Source: Sphagnum compactum (taxonomy: Eukaryota; Bryophyta; Sphagnopsida; Sphagnales). Taken from it: a stretch of DNA of 64,000 nucleotides. The notes under the pieces were generated by a model. That model had not been told where the DNA came from. It saw only the letters and a program-made list of their open reading frames with translations, and made no database searches. The first letter of the stretch is position 1. Every line of letters begins with the position of its first letter. Shown here piece after piece: positions 38,331-50,000 of the stretch. Made by a program: the position numbers and the translations under genes. Location of the stretch: contig OZ234498.1 in the NCBI GenBank assembly GCA_965153455.1, positions 15,252,001-15,316,000 on the forward strand. The letters are read 5' to 3'.

Positions 38331-39401
38331 TTTCAATTTACTATACCATCCATTATTGAACAAAGTTCAAACAAAAAATAGATTCCAATCCAAATATAAT
38401 TACAAAAACTTCTAATTCTTTAAAAATATATGTGCATGGATATAAAAAATTTCCATCCATTACTAAATCGATTGTCATCAAAACGTTTTCAAAAATATCA
38501 ATTTTCCTTTTCCATTATTTTGAACCTTTCTATTGGTAGGGTCCGCGTGTCACATGACACCTTGTTTCTTTTTATGATTTTTTAATGGGTATCTCAAAGT
38601 GGCGATTCATCCCTAGGAAGATTTAGCCAAAACAAAATAAAATTTGAATCATCTTCCTATAATTTTTGGCTAAGCAGTGAAAATCCAGATGTAGTACTAA
38701 ATATGGCGATTATAATTTTTTTTTTTTGTTCCCTCACTTCTGGTGACCGAAAACCTCCAAAATCACTTCATTTTCCAAATGTTTAATTTCGCTTTTTGGC
38801 GAAATTTCGCCAGTTGAAAGAAAAAAAAGGCTGGTATAGCAGCAACAATAACCAAGGGGTGCGTTTCGTTTTAAGTTCTATAGCCAGCTCGCCAAAACAA
38901 CGGTTTATATATTCTTCGGATTCAAGTCGGCAAGAGCGTTGGCAAAACTAACTCGCCGGTCACGGGTTCGAAACTCAAATTTATTTTTAATAAAATTTAT
39001 TTAATTATTATTTGTTTGTTTATTTATTTTTAAAATCCTGCAAAACTCCCGTTTCTTCGTTTGAATTCCGTTCCTCTTGGAGGGAACAGGGGGACCCGGG
39101 AAAACGCAGGGCGCGGGGAGGGCGGCCGGGCGGGGCCGTTTGCGCGGCCGCCGCCCCACAAAACGCCTTCATGAAAGCATCGAAGCTGCTGTTCTCGGTT
39201 GTAAGGTTTAGGGTTTCGCGTGTCCGAAAGAAGGGCTTTTCTGCCGTGCGTTGCCGTCGTTGCAGTCTGTTGCGGAGATTTTGCGAAAATCTGTTCGAGG
39301 TCGGAGTTCTGCCGTAAGTAGGAGCACACTGTGCAAGGGGAGAAGCGCATCTTACTAGTTCCAACGATTTGGAAAGCGTTTAGACAACATCGTGTGCGGT
39401 G
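38331..39401 (+). promoter_or_regulatory. Upstream region of the HD2 gene
   Basis: AT-rich until about 38,850, then GC-rich from 39,060 (ggcggccgggcggggcc). A telo-box word (tttagggttt) lies at 39,207-39,216. A tRNA-like B box (cacgggttcgaaactc, about 38,958-38,973) is preceded by ggcaagagcgttggc, suggesting a SINE-like insertion near 38,925-39,030. A small upstream reading frame begins with ATG at 39,171 and ends at 39,317. Confidence 0.5.
39171..39317 (+). other. Possible upstream ORF in the HD2 leader, 48 codons
   Basis: It opens ATG AAA GCA TCG and ends TAA, 84 bases before the HD2 start. The peptide is basic (RFRVSRVRKKG). It matters only if transcription starts upstream of 39,171, which cannot be told from sequence. 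Confidence 0.3.
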
Positions 39402-42400
39402 ATGGAGTTTTGGGGTACGTACTGTCGTCGTCGTTGTCGTCGTCGTTGTTTTCCAGGGTTTTTGAGCTGGTTTTTACCGTGAGACTTTCAAGCTCCTAAG
39501 TCTTGCAAGTCTTTTAAGGGTCTTTTTTTTCCCTCCTGTTCTTTCAAATCTCATTTGCAGGTTTTATTCTATTTGCAGCTGCCGTTCTTTTTAAAACGTA
39601 ATGAAATTATGTCTCTTTTTTTTTCCCCTCAGAGTTCTTACTGGTTTTCTTTAATGCTAGCGCAGGGTTTGTGTCTTCGAATGCTCGTATTTTTTTCTCT
39701 CGGTTTTACTTGTGAAACCTCGTCTGAAGGTTTTACGTCTTCTTCATAGAACATTCTTTTTTTTCACCACGCTCTCGACCGCAATTGTTTGTTTTTTCCT
39801 CTGGCAGGTATTGAGGTTCCAGCAGGGAAGCCCGTAACATGTGTTCCAGGAGAGGGGATGTATCTCCATGTCTCCCAGGTGCTGCTAGACCTTATTCAAT
39901 CTTCATCTTTTTGAGCATTTCTTTCTGAACTATGCTGTACGTTGGGTTCTTCAGTACATTTGCTTTTTTTCTTTCCCCGGGTGGGAGTCCATGAAATGTC
40001 AATTCATTGCTAATTCAAGTTTCTCTTTTGTACCTACAGGCTGCATTGGGAGAAGGGAAAGGGAAGTCAGAGGGAAGCAATAAAGCAGTGTTGAGTGTCG
40101 AAGTTGATGCAACCAAAGTAGTTCTAGGGACTCTCTATCAGGGAAAGTGTGATCAAATTTCTCTGGATTTGGTCTTTGACAGAGACTTCGTTGTCTCACA
40201 CACTGGCTCTTCTGTCAGCATGTACCTTTGTGGTTACCGAACTGAGGCCCCGCAAGATGAATATCCTTTTTCCATGGCTTTGTTACAGTGGATTTCACAA
40301 GTATGCTTTGAAAACTGTAGTTAAAAGCCTAGTCGCTGCTGGAAACTGGATTGAAATGCTCCTTAAACCTCAGCTCCATATTATCTATTATGCGTTTCAA
40401 TGATTCCTTGACTTAAGTGTTTTTTGGACTCATCACATTTGACTCAGAGGAAGGTGGGTTCTGGGTTTTGAATCTGTTTGATTTTGTGAACTGATTATGC
40501 CTTGGTTTCAATGCTGTTTTTTTCATTTGTGATTGATGCCAGATTGGGTTGTTTGGTGACATGCTTCAATGCATTGATCACTATGGGGTCAATGAAATGA
40601 TGCCTGAATGGTGTTGTATGTTCAAGGAATTTGGATGATATTGAGGTTTCTGAATGTGTCAATGCTTTGTAGATGTTTAAATTCCCATTTGCCACCATGG
40701 TTTCTGATTTTTCTCTTTGTTAAAAATCCAGGCATGACTGATGAGGATGAAGATGAGGATGAGGAGGAGCCTGTCCAAGCAGCTGTTCCACTCATCAAGG
40801 CAAATGGTGATGCCCCAGGTAGATCAAAATGAACCTTATTCTCTCCTGGAGTCCAGCCATTGAGTCATCCCTCGCTAAGAATATATTTGGGGATGGGAAC
40901 ATACGTGAATTGGATCTGGTCTCTCCTCTTTTGTGGGTATGTTTGAAGGAATTGTTAATGCAAGGATAAGTACATCATGTGGATTGACTGGTATAACAGT
41001 CCAGTATTCATCTCAAGCAGTACCTCAGCTACAATGGTCTTGGCACTGTTTGGCAGGAGGAAAGAAGGCAGTCAAGCCAGAGACGGCCAAGTCAGTCATC
41101 ACTCCAGAAGCTGCTGCAGCAGCAGGCAAGGCAGCAGCAGCTCCAGTTCTGAAGAAGCTTGAGCAACAACAGACGAAGCCAAAAGGTCCTGTGGCTGTTC
41201 TAGCTGAGGATGATGAAGATGAAGAAGATGATGAGGATGATGAGGAGGATGAGGATGATGATGAGGTTGGTTTTGGTTGACTGCTCTTGAACCTGACAAA
41301 TTTTGTTTTCAGAACTTCCTGATTGATCATGATGCTTATCAAGGGTGATGAAGATTTTTCTCTTATAATTGATGGCTGCATGAGATTGCATTTTGAAAGC
41401 AGACTGTTTTCTACACTTTTTTTTTTTCAATTTTTCACTTGGAAACGCTTCTTCTTGACATTTATTATATAAGCTACTCTCGGCTTGTCCACTGCTGGAG
41501 CTCTCCTCCTGATTGAGTCTCCATCTGGATGACTCCCTCTTCTATGTCCTTGTCTCCTCAACACAGCCATGCTGACTGTTGACAATTATCCCAGTCAGAT
41601 GTTTGAGAAGCGATAGACCTACAATTGGGAAACATAAGTCCTTGGTGCAGAAGGAGAACCAAGGCCTTATTTGGTTCTCCACAGGGACAGCCTTGCTCCA
41701 ATTTCAAGACTTGTGGTTGCAGTGATGTTTGCCCTTTACTTTTGAGTTTAGGGGTACAGTGCAGGCATAGCTATGTGACTATAATATTCAGAACCTTTTT
41801 TGACCTGATGAGCTCATTGTTTATGGCATGAAAATTCAAGGATGAAGAGCCCAATGTGGGTCCGTTTGTGATGGACATGGACTCTGATTCTGATGACGAG
41901 GAATTTGATGAGGTGCGCTGAAATTATGTTTCATCCTGAATGGGGTTCTCTGTAAATATGCTGCTAGGTTTTCCATGAGCTAGTGTTGGGACCATAAATA
42001 GAATGAAGCTTGCCCTCCCAAGTTTGTAGCAGCTTGAATGTGGGTACTATTGACCTTTCTTCTTAGCTATGTCATTTGAGTTGTACCTGAAATCATGATT
42101 GATTTTTCCTGTTGCATTTAGAAATGCAACAGAAACTTTGGATGCAGATTTTGTATATTGGTTTACCTGAATTTTTAGGTGGATTATTATACACTTATCT
42201 ACACCCACAGTTGGGAGCTGATAAAGTCAGTGGTTGGTCTTGGCAGCTCATCACTGCTATTTGTGATGAAGGTGATGAACTGACAGTTTGAGAGGAGCTC
42301 TCAGAAGATTATGAAGACTTTTATTGTTGTGTGGATGTTCCAACTGTTGTTGTGGACTTTTCTCTGCAATCTCATGGAAATGTAAAACTTCTCCATGAGG

Positions 42401-43755
42401 TACAGCAGAAATCGCATGAAGACAGGTGTGGAATTTTAGAGAATAGATTATGGAGATGAGATTGAACACTGATGATTAATGTGAGTATTGGAAAGTAGTC
42501 TTGTCTCAAATCACTTTCTCTGGATTGTCCTGTTTTTGGAGGTGCAGATGGATGAAGATGAGTTTGATGAAGATGATGAGGATGATGAGGATGATGAAAA
42601 TGATGAGGAAGATGAGGAGGACGATGAGGATGAGTTGGAATTGGAACCAGCCAAGGTCTTGTACCACCTTGATCCAATGAATCTGGGATTATGCCTCCAT
42701 GGCTACAGTGCACTCTACATCTGAGACAATTATTATGAAGTTGATGGTTTCTCTGTTGCCTTAGAGTAAGGTCACCATTGCTGAGTTTGACACTGTTTTG
42801 CAGTTAGGTGCAAAGAGACCTGCAGCAGGTTTGCCCAAGGTTGTGGACAAGAAGGCAAAAACTGAAACCCCAAACAAGCCAGGTCATACTTGTTTTCCTT
42901 ATTTCTGTCTCCAGATGGTCGAAGTTTCTTTTGAAAAAAATTTCATGTCCCAAAGGTGATTTGATACCTGATCCTCTGATCTGAATGTTTCAGAGACTGA
43001 GAATGCTTGACTCTGTGCAGCCTCAGTGGTGAAGAAGGCAAAGGAGGCTGCTACTCCAGTGTTGAAAACTCCAAAGAAGGAAGTGGCTAAGACCGCAAGA
43101 AAAGAAGAGATAACCCCCAAGGAGAAGAATGCAAAGACTCCATCTGATAAGGTATCATGGGTCTTGTCAGACTTTCAATCAGCATTGTCTGCAACTGAAT
43201 CAGCAGTCACACTCTCAGTCAATGAGTCGTATCTGCTAGAATTTAGTCCGATACAATGATAAAAGGATGACATGGTAGAGGTCTGGATGGGCTATAGCAC
43301 TCAATGCAGAAAAGAGAAATGCTTTTTGTGAGAATCCTGTGCCTGAAGTTTTCTTCGCCCTGTTTGGCAGACCCCAAAAGGTGCTGTAGGGGCAACAACC
43401 CCAGCATCAACAAAGAAGCTTGGTGAATACAAATGCAAGGATTGTGAGAAGTAAGTATCCAATCTGCCGGTTTGCAGGAAGCATCCATATGCTCAACACT
43501 ATCATGCCTATGGTGTAGTACAAATGCATTTTCTAATGCAAATGCTGACTTGTATCTCCCTATGAAATGTTTATTGTTGAGGAACCACTCAAAGTTTGGT
43601 TTCTCAAGCGGTAGTGATATTGCTTTCCTCTATATTACTGTCTGGTTGATGCTTAGAGATTGCAGGCCTGTTGCTGAAAGGTTTTGTCATTGTCCAGGAA
43701 TTTTGTGACGGAGACAGCATTGACCCAACACAGTGCTGCCAAACACAAGAAATAG
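39402..43755 (+). CDS. HDT: HD2-type (nucleoplasmin-like) histone deacetylase with C2H2 finger
   Basis: Eleven exons: 39402-39414, 39808-39878, 40040-40260, 40739-40818, 41057-41265, 41841-41912, 42548-42655, 42804-42882, 43021-43151, 43371-43450 and 43698-43755. They total 1,122 bases, 373 residues. The N-terminus MEFWGIEVPAGKPV, with YLHVSQ, VVLGTL and LDLVFDRDF, is the plant HD2 nucleoplasmin-like domain. His25 and Asp71 match the two residues I recall as important in Arabidopsis HD2A. Acidic Asp/Glu tracts fill residues 102-115 and about 179-258. A Lys/Pro/Ala-rich part (259-345) and a C-terminal finger (C350, C353, H366, H371) follow. The protein would act in the nucleolus on histone acetylation and rRNA gene silencing. 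It is longer than Arabidopsis HD2 proteins. The absence of an FKBP domain rules out the related FKBP53. Intron 3 is AT-AC. Confidence 0.94.
40261..40738 (+). other. U12-type AT-AC intron 3 of HD2
   Basis: The intron begins ATATCCTTTTTCC, an exact minor-spliceosome donor, and ends GGCATGAC. Joining GATGA to TGATGAGG in this way keeps the frame and yields Q-D-D-D-E-D-E-D-E. The conventional ccag acceptor five bases upstream, and reading through to a GTATGC donor, both give a stop. A branch-like word, TTTGTTAAA, lies about 15 bases before the AC. It is weaker than the Di19 branch site. Confidence 0.85.
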
Positions 43756-45122
43756 GTGCTGGAGGGAGATAGTCTTCAGTGTTCACCATTTGACTAAAAC
43801 TGAATTTTTATGGATCGTTATCACAAATCTCCTTTGTTATCTTTCCAAGTTTTTCTAGGCAAAGGGTTGGTTACAATATGGTCAATGACTGTTTTTTTGA
43901 TAAAAGTAGTAGTCTGAAAGGCTTGTGAACTGTTTGAGACAAGTGAGGAAGAAAATTGGTGGAGGTGTAGTACCAAGTAGAGAACCTTTGAGGTTGTGTC
44001 ACAGGCATAAATGAAATGGCCTAGAACAGGGATTAGTGTTTCAAATAGAGATGATGATCTGGTCGGGCCTTTTTTTTTGGGGGGGGGTTTATTGCTTTGA
44101 TGATCTGTTTCATCTGTGAGAATGAAAATGTGGAATGTCATTTGCACTTGCAAATTATTGGCAAGGAAATGACAATGCGGCGCTTTCCTAAACTGGCTGG
44201 AGCTTTTTGAACTAGCTCTACTGTACACTCAACTGCTTGATAGTAGCACTATTAAGTTTTGTGGTTAGTTTTGAATGCAAAAAGTGCAACCTCTCTGCCA
44301 CACCTGATAACCTCTTGAGTATCTGCAGGAAGTTGCTTGGTTATTGGATGGAATGAGGATGGTGCATTGAAGGCCAGAATTCCATCTCTCTTTTCAAATC
44401 ACAGGTTGAGAAGAAAAAGAGCACTATATTGTTGTCATCCCTTTTGTGGTAATTGAGGTTTGAACCCAGGAAATCCTGAGTGATTTGAGCCCAAGCAACC
44501 AAGTTGAACAAGTGAGAATGGCCATCTTGTCTCTATGTTGTCTCTCCATGTTTGAACTCTTTTTAATAAATTGTTCCAGAAGCTTGAACACCTACTGATT
44601 GATGCACTGAAATTGATAAGAGGCACAGAATTTGACAAATTTGTTAAGGTCTTGTTGGTTTCTGGATTCAAAGAGTCATTGAATTGTCATCATTTCACTT
44701 GGAAATAGATTCAGTTTTGAATGTGGGAAATGATTTGTTTCTCTGAGTTTTGTACCATTAGTTTAATTGTCAATCCTTGCTAAGTCAATGCACTTTGCGG
44801 GCAAGTTGTGGATTTTGGTTGTTGGGTGACTTTGTGGGGGACCTAGCATGTGGGAATATTGCAAAATGGAAAGCCCACTGCTGAGTGCTTTATATTTGTA
44901 AAATCCAAATGGCCAACTCTCTTACACGCTGTATGATATCTGCAGATTCTGATATCTACACCAATTCTCTGGTCTCTCTTTTCTCTTCTCTTCTCTCTAC
45001 TCTGTGGGATCAAATTGTTCTGTGTGATAGAATATATGCTTGATGTGGGTCGAAAGGAATACTATTTAGCTTCTTCTGCAAGGAGCTTTCAATTATGCCA
45101 AATAGTGCAGAGGGCGCCCGTA
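43756..45122. other. Region downstream of HD2, no gene recognised
   Basis: It contains the HD2 3' UTR and intergenic DNA. No coding domain is recognisable. A T-run next to a G-run lies near 44,071-44,088. A B-box-like word on the minus strand (cctgggttcaaacctc, about 44,457-44,472) hints at another SINE-like relic. Confidence 0.5.
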
Positions 45123-45499
45123 GTGAACCAGCACCCACCAGTACACCATCTACTGGATGCCTGTCATTACTTGCTTGTGGATGAACCTCAACTGAGTTAA
45201 TATTTGGTTTCACCTTGGTAACCAACTTTGTAGGAAATAGGTCTTGTATATAGGTAGATAGGTAGGAAAATAGGTAACAACTAGGCATGTAGATTGTTTA
45301 TACACAGGTAAGGGCTGTTTTTACTACCTACCTACTAACAACCCTTCTTGTGGGTTGTTAGTAGGTAGGTAGACAAATAAAAGCAATTGAGCTAACCGCA
45401 ATAGTTAGCTACGGAATTTGAACTTGAACTCAACTGAAAACTGTTTCATGATCGCTTATCATTCATCTTTCATGGTGCACTGGTGGGTGGTGTGATTCA
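45123..45499. mobile_element. Palindromic element family B, copy 1
   Basis: The terminal inverted repeat reads gtgaaccagcacccaccag, then tacaccat on the left. The complement of the right end reads gaatcacaccacccaccag, then tgcaccat. Inside lies a perfect 21-bp hairpin, 45,324-45,344 with 45,352-45,372, loop ttcttgt. The same element occurs at 56,568-56,930. It is non-coding and looks like a MITE. Confidence 0.85.
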
Positions 45500-46627
45500 T
45501 TGTGGCCTGCAGAGGGTGGAAGTTGGGTAATCAAGCAAACAATGAAGAAGAATTGCAATCTGACAATAAAGTGTATACGGGAGACCTTTTTACCACCAAA
45601 AAATGTACATACGAAACTAAAAGCCCCATATAAGAAACTGGAATGATTCAAGGTGCATTACATAAGAAGTTATATAACAATTTGCAAAAGGCACAAGTTG
45701 TGCAAGTAAACGATTTTGTCAAGGGCAACCAAGATCATTTTGAGGAAAGCCTATTGTTAGGGAATGCACTCCAAAAAGAAGAAGAAGAAAAAAAAAGCAT
45801 GAAAAAATTTGCTTCAAACTCAATTGAAAATTTAAGGGTTTACGGTTTAGAATGACCTTAAAACCCATAAAATTCATCCAAATTATTTTGTAAAGGTCAT
45901 TTTACTTCTGGGGGTGGAGCCGGTCTTATGCTCAACGGGTTGCATGATCAACTTTGAGCATCTCCACCCATACTGCCACCCTCTATTTGGGCCTCTACCC
46001 GCATTAACCATATCTTCCATAGAGGGTCAATTATTTCCTCATCCCCAATGCACACACACGCACTTCCAAACTCTTTTTCCAATGTATTGGACTTTTGATC
46101 ACCAAAAGGCTTTCTTTATATACCCAAAGGAAAGTAAAGCCCACAAAGAGAGAGAGAGTGTGCCCACCCGAGCTTTGTTTACATCATTTGGATGGAGAGC
46201 AAGTATATGAGCTGATGATTGTAGTAAAAAGGCAACTGGAGATCTCAGTCATAATACTGAATAAATCAGGTGGCCTTGCAGCCTTTGAAGGTCCTTGTGA
46301 GATTGGACACTCCAATAATCGACTGGATTATTAAGGACCCACAAACAAAATTATGATCGTGGTGGTGGCGGGTATTGGGTTGTCGGGTCCTTGTAGGAAA
46401 TTGGAAGGTGAATCATTGGGGGTGAGTCCAGAGTGAGCCTCACGGAAATGAGTGACTCTTTGTTTTTTATTGGGGAAAATAAAGACCCACTAAAACCTGT
46501 CAAAACAACACTATTCAACATCATCCCACATGAGTGCTCAATTGACAAAATCACACTTTGCCTGCATCTACAGCTTTCAACCAAAAAACAAACAAACAAA
46601 CAATCAATGTGACAAATTATCACATTG
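45500..46627. other. Intergenic DNA, nothing recognised
   Basis: No frame over about 98 codons and no known domain. A short GA microsatellite lies near 46,147-46,160. Confidence 0.5.
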
Positions 46628-47017
46628 TAAAGTTATCTGTAAAGTCAGGCGATTAGGGTGCCAGAACGGCCAGTTTCCGCATAATAGTAGGCCATCAAAT
46701 GTGTAACTGGGAATGAAAGTTTACAAAACGAAATAACTGGGACCCAAACTAGATTTTCCACCAATTTTGGTTGTATACTGAGTTTCATCCCCTCTTTCCT
46801 TTGTCCTGATCGCCTCCACTGCTGCTACATATATTTTCACTGCTCCTACCTGTACAACTACTATAATTACTCTCCAACCTGAGTTTCAGCGTTTCATACT
46901 GAGATTTAATAGAATTTCATTACTTTGCGGGTATGGATACCACTGAAAGAGGGTATAGGGGGTGAAAGCAGAGGGGACAGGGGGTGAAGGAGAGGATGAC
47001 TTTACGGATAACTTTAG
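46628..47017 (+). mobile_element. MITE family A, copy 2
   Basis: The terminal inverted repeats are taaagttatctgtaaagtca on the left and tgactttacggataacttta on the right, differing at one position when complemented. This best-preserved copy defines the family. The body matches copy 1 at 21,877-22,255 in opposite orientation. A related end (ctttacggatagct) sits alone at 47,441-47,460. Confidence 0.88.
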
Positions 47018-50000
47018 TGAATGTAGTAAAAGGTGGGTTTTCAATGATCCTTGCATACATGGTTGTTTTTTTGTGGCTCTTGACTGACTCTTCCTTTCTT
47101 CTCTTGCATGATTCAAACTCGTCAAGTAAATAGGTCCAAAATCCAAAGTAGTGACAAAACTTCAATTGGTATTATTTTAACGGTCATGCCCATGTATTAA
47201 AAAGCTTTTGGCAAAAAAAAGTGGCAGACTTCTTCTTCAAAAAGCTGTAGGTCAAAAAGATGGAACCAAAGTTGCATTTTGGTTACTTGTGCTTCTTAGC
47301 TTGTGCTCTTTATATAATTGGAACTTCAATGTGACCCTCTTTTTAGAGCAGGTCCATCAGGATTCAGCACACAGGAAATGTTGTCCCACCACTCAAACCC
47401 TCTTTGCGCTAAAGCCCTAGTGGGAACCCTAGTCTAACCTGCCTACTTTACGGATAGCTCTATTGTGAAGTTGAGTTTGGACTTTGGAATTGCAAATATG
47501 TAGTTGGGGTTGTTTTGCCTTCTCTTTGCAATGAATCTCTTCATTTGTGCTCAAAATAAAATAAATGATAATTTAAAGACAAAAAGAATACAAAAGCATG
47601 CCCTTGAAATGGTGAGTAAAGGTTTAGGATTGGCCCATAAGTGGCATTTTAAACTCATCCTTTGCTTTACATCGATCAAGATTTCATGTTTATGGGTAAG
47701 GATGAGCAAATATTGAGTGTGGGTGATTATGTGCTTTGGTGAGTAAGAACCAATGTTTTGCAATTTTTTTTATTTGTATATAATTTGTCAAGTATGGATA
47801 GCATATGTTATTTATCTTAACTTATTTTCCTAAAATCAATATATACTCTAATGAACCAAATACCTATGAGTATGTAAATAGTTTTCTAAATATTTAATTA
47901 TATTCTCAAAAAAAATCAGCAAAATGGATAAAAATATAGCAAGGCATCTTATTTCCAAGATATTCCCAAGTAAAATATTAAAAGGCATTTTCCAGGATTT
48001 CAGCAATAAACTTTTAAAATTTTGAAAATCGCTGTTTTTTTTTCTAATAAATAATTATTGCTGAATTTGTTAGGCTAGTATGGTAATTATATGGGGTGAT
48101 TCTCTATTTTATTTTATTTTATTTGGAATGCACCATTTTGATTGGTTCACCAAACAAACACCACACCCTCCCCCCCCCCCCCCCCCAAAAAAAATCAATT
48201 AATTAAAACAAACAAAAACTTTGGAAGCTCCCTAAAATAGAAGTTCCTATGACATGTGCCTTCCCTTTGGCCCAAGGGGAGAATTTTGAACAACCCATTT
48301 AGGATAAATTTGATGTGCCAAGAGAATATAGGGACACCCAAAATGTATGTGTTTTGTGCATATTTGTAGTCAAGGTTGGATCAAAACACTTTGATTCTTG
48401 CATCTTGACATTGGATTTGAGCTTTAAAAGTTGTCTTCAAAATTGCAAAATGTGGATATTTTTCTTCATTTTGTAAGGGGTTATTTGGGCTACCTAGGGG
48501 CTCCCTAAGACTACCCAAGGGCTACAATAAGCCTACCTAAACTATAAGGGTTAATTACCTAGGGCTACTTAAAGGTTACATACCTAAGGGTTAATTAAAG
48601 GCTACTTAGGAATTATCTATGTACACAGGTTAGAACTCCATAATGAGCACAATGTGCATGTCCACCATGCAATGATGCCACCTTAGCATATACACAATCA
48701 AGTTCATATCATAGGGACCACATCTTATTACCATCACCCATGCAAATACATGTCAAGCAAAAAACCCAAAAAAACAAAATGGAAACTTAGATTTGCACAC
48801 ATTTGCCAATTTACAAGACAATCTAATTACTTTATTGCAACAATTCATCCAAAATTTAATGAATAGGGCAACTTATTGTTAATGTTGGAGTTGTTCTTAG
48901 GTTTTCACTAACAATTGCCTTTTAGAATAACTACACAAGCTAATCTATTACATATTTTTTATCTTTTTTTTTTTTTGTGTTTTTAGAATTATGATTTAAT
49001 TGTAAATTTCAAGTTTGTGATTTGATGTATCCAATGAGTTCCAATTCTTTATTTCAAATTGCCATAGGTCCAATGCTTTTAAGGTCTTGCTTATATAATT
49101 GATGATTCAAAACTCAATGTTACAAGGTCTTTGGGTTATCCTTCCTATTTTTATGGTAAGTATCAACTACATTTTACCATTTTCTATTTTTTTAATTTTA
49201 TGGTCTTTTGTGTATTGTCATGATAAGATTTTTTTATTACTTTTATTTTGTTTTGTGCAAGTTTTTGCATATGAACATATCAATCTCATTGCATTAAAAT
49301 TGCATAGAAATTTTTTGAAGGCGCCATGATAACGGATGCACTCATGTCAAATTATATCAAATGCAACGTATTATTTAAACCATGTACACTTGTGACTAAA
49401 TTTGAAAGTTGAAAAATCAATTTATAATACTACCTAATATTTGCAATTCATTAAAACATTATTCTTGAGTGCAAGAGACATTTAAAACATTTAAGACAAA
49501 TATTGATGCAACATTTGATGTAAGTTCAATAAACACACCTCTCACATTTGAACTTTGAATTGTCATAACATGATTTTGTGAATGTAAAAGATTCCAAAGG
49601 TTTCTTTTCTTTGTATTTGAAAGCACCTCCTTGCATGGAAGATTTTTTTGTCATTTGAAGGCTCCTTTCATTGATCACATGCAAACCTTTCCCCATTTGA
49701 ATAGAAACATTTTGTGTTTTACCTTGGGGAAGATGCACTCCAATGTGTGCTTCCCCGCCCCCCCTTTTGAGCCAACACCTAGTTTGGAAAAAAATTCCAA
49801 AATGTGAAGATTCTTTTTTTGAATTTACACTACAAGAAAAAAACTTTTAAAAATTTTCCAATTTTTGTTTATCACAATGCAAAAATTCCCCCCTCCCCCT
49901 TCCAAAATGTTGATTTATATCTAGATATGGGTTATAGCATTAGTGTAAAAATATACACAAATCTACAAGATATGTGGAATAGGTTTATGCCTAGGGGTGA

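Noticed and set aside
39012-39317. A 101-codon frame before HD2
   Set aside because: It begins without a supported ATG in AT-rich DNA. Only the internal 48-codon ATG frame is worth noting as a possible uORF.
40261-40320. HD2 exon 3 reading on through YPFSMALLQWISQ to a GTATGC donor
   Set aside because: Joining this to any acceptor before the acidic exon gives a stop, and the residues do not match HD2 proteins. The AT-AC solution keeps the frame.
40399-40425. ttccttgac branch-like word with a following AC as the HD2 intron 3 acceptor
   Set aside because: It looks like a good U12 branch site, but splicing at the nearby AC leads to an in-frame stop (TCAT CAC ATT TGA).
47018-47460. A complete transposon ending at the lone ctttacggatagct end
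   Set aside because: No matching left terminus was found, so the boundaries cannot be supported.
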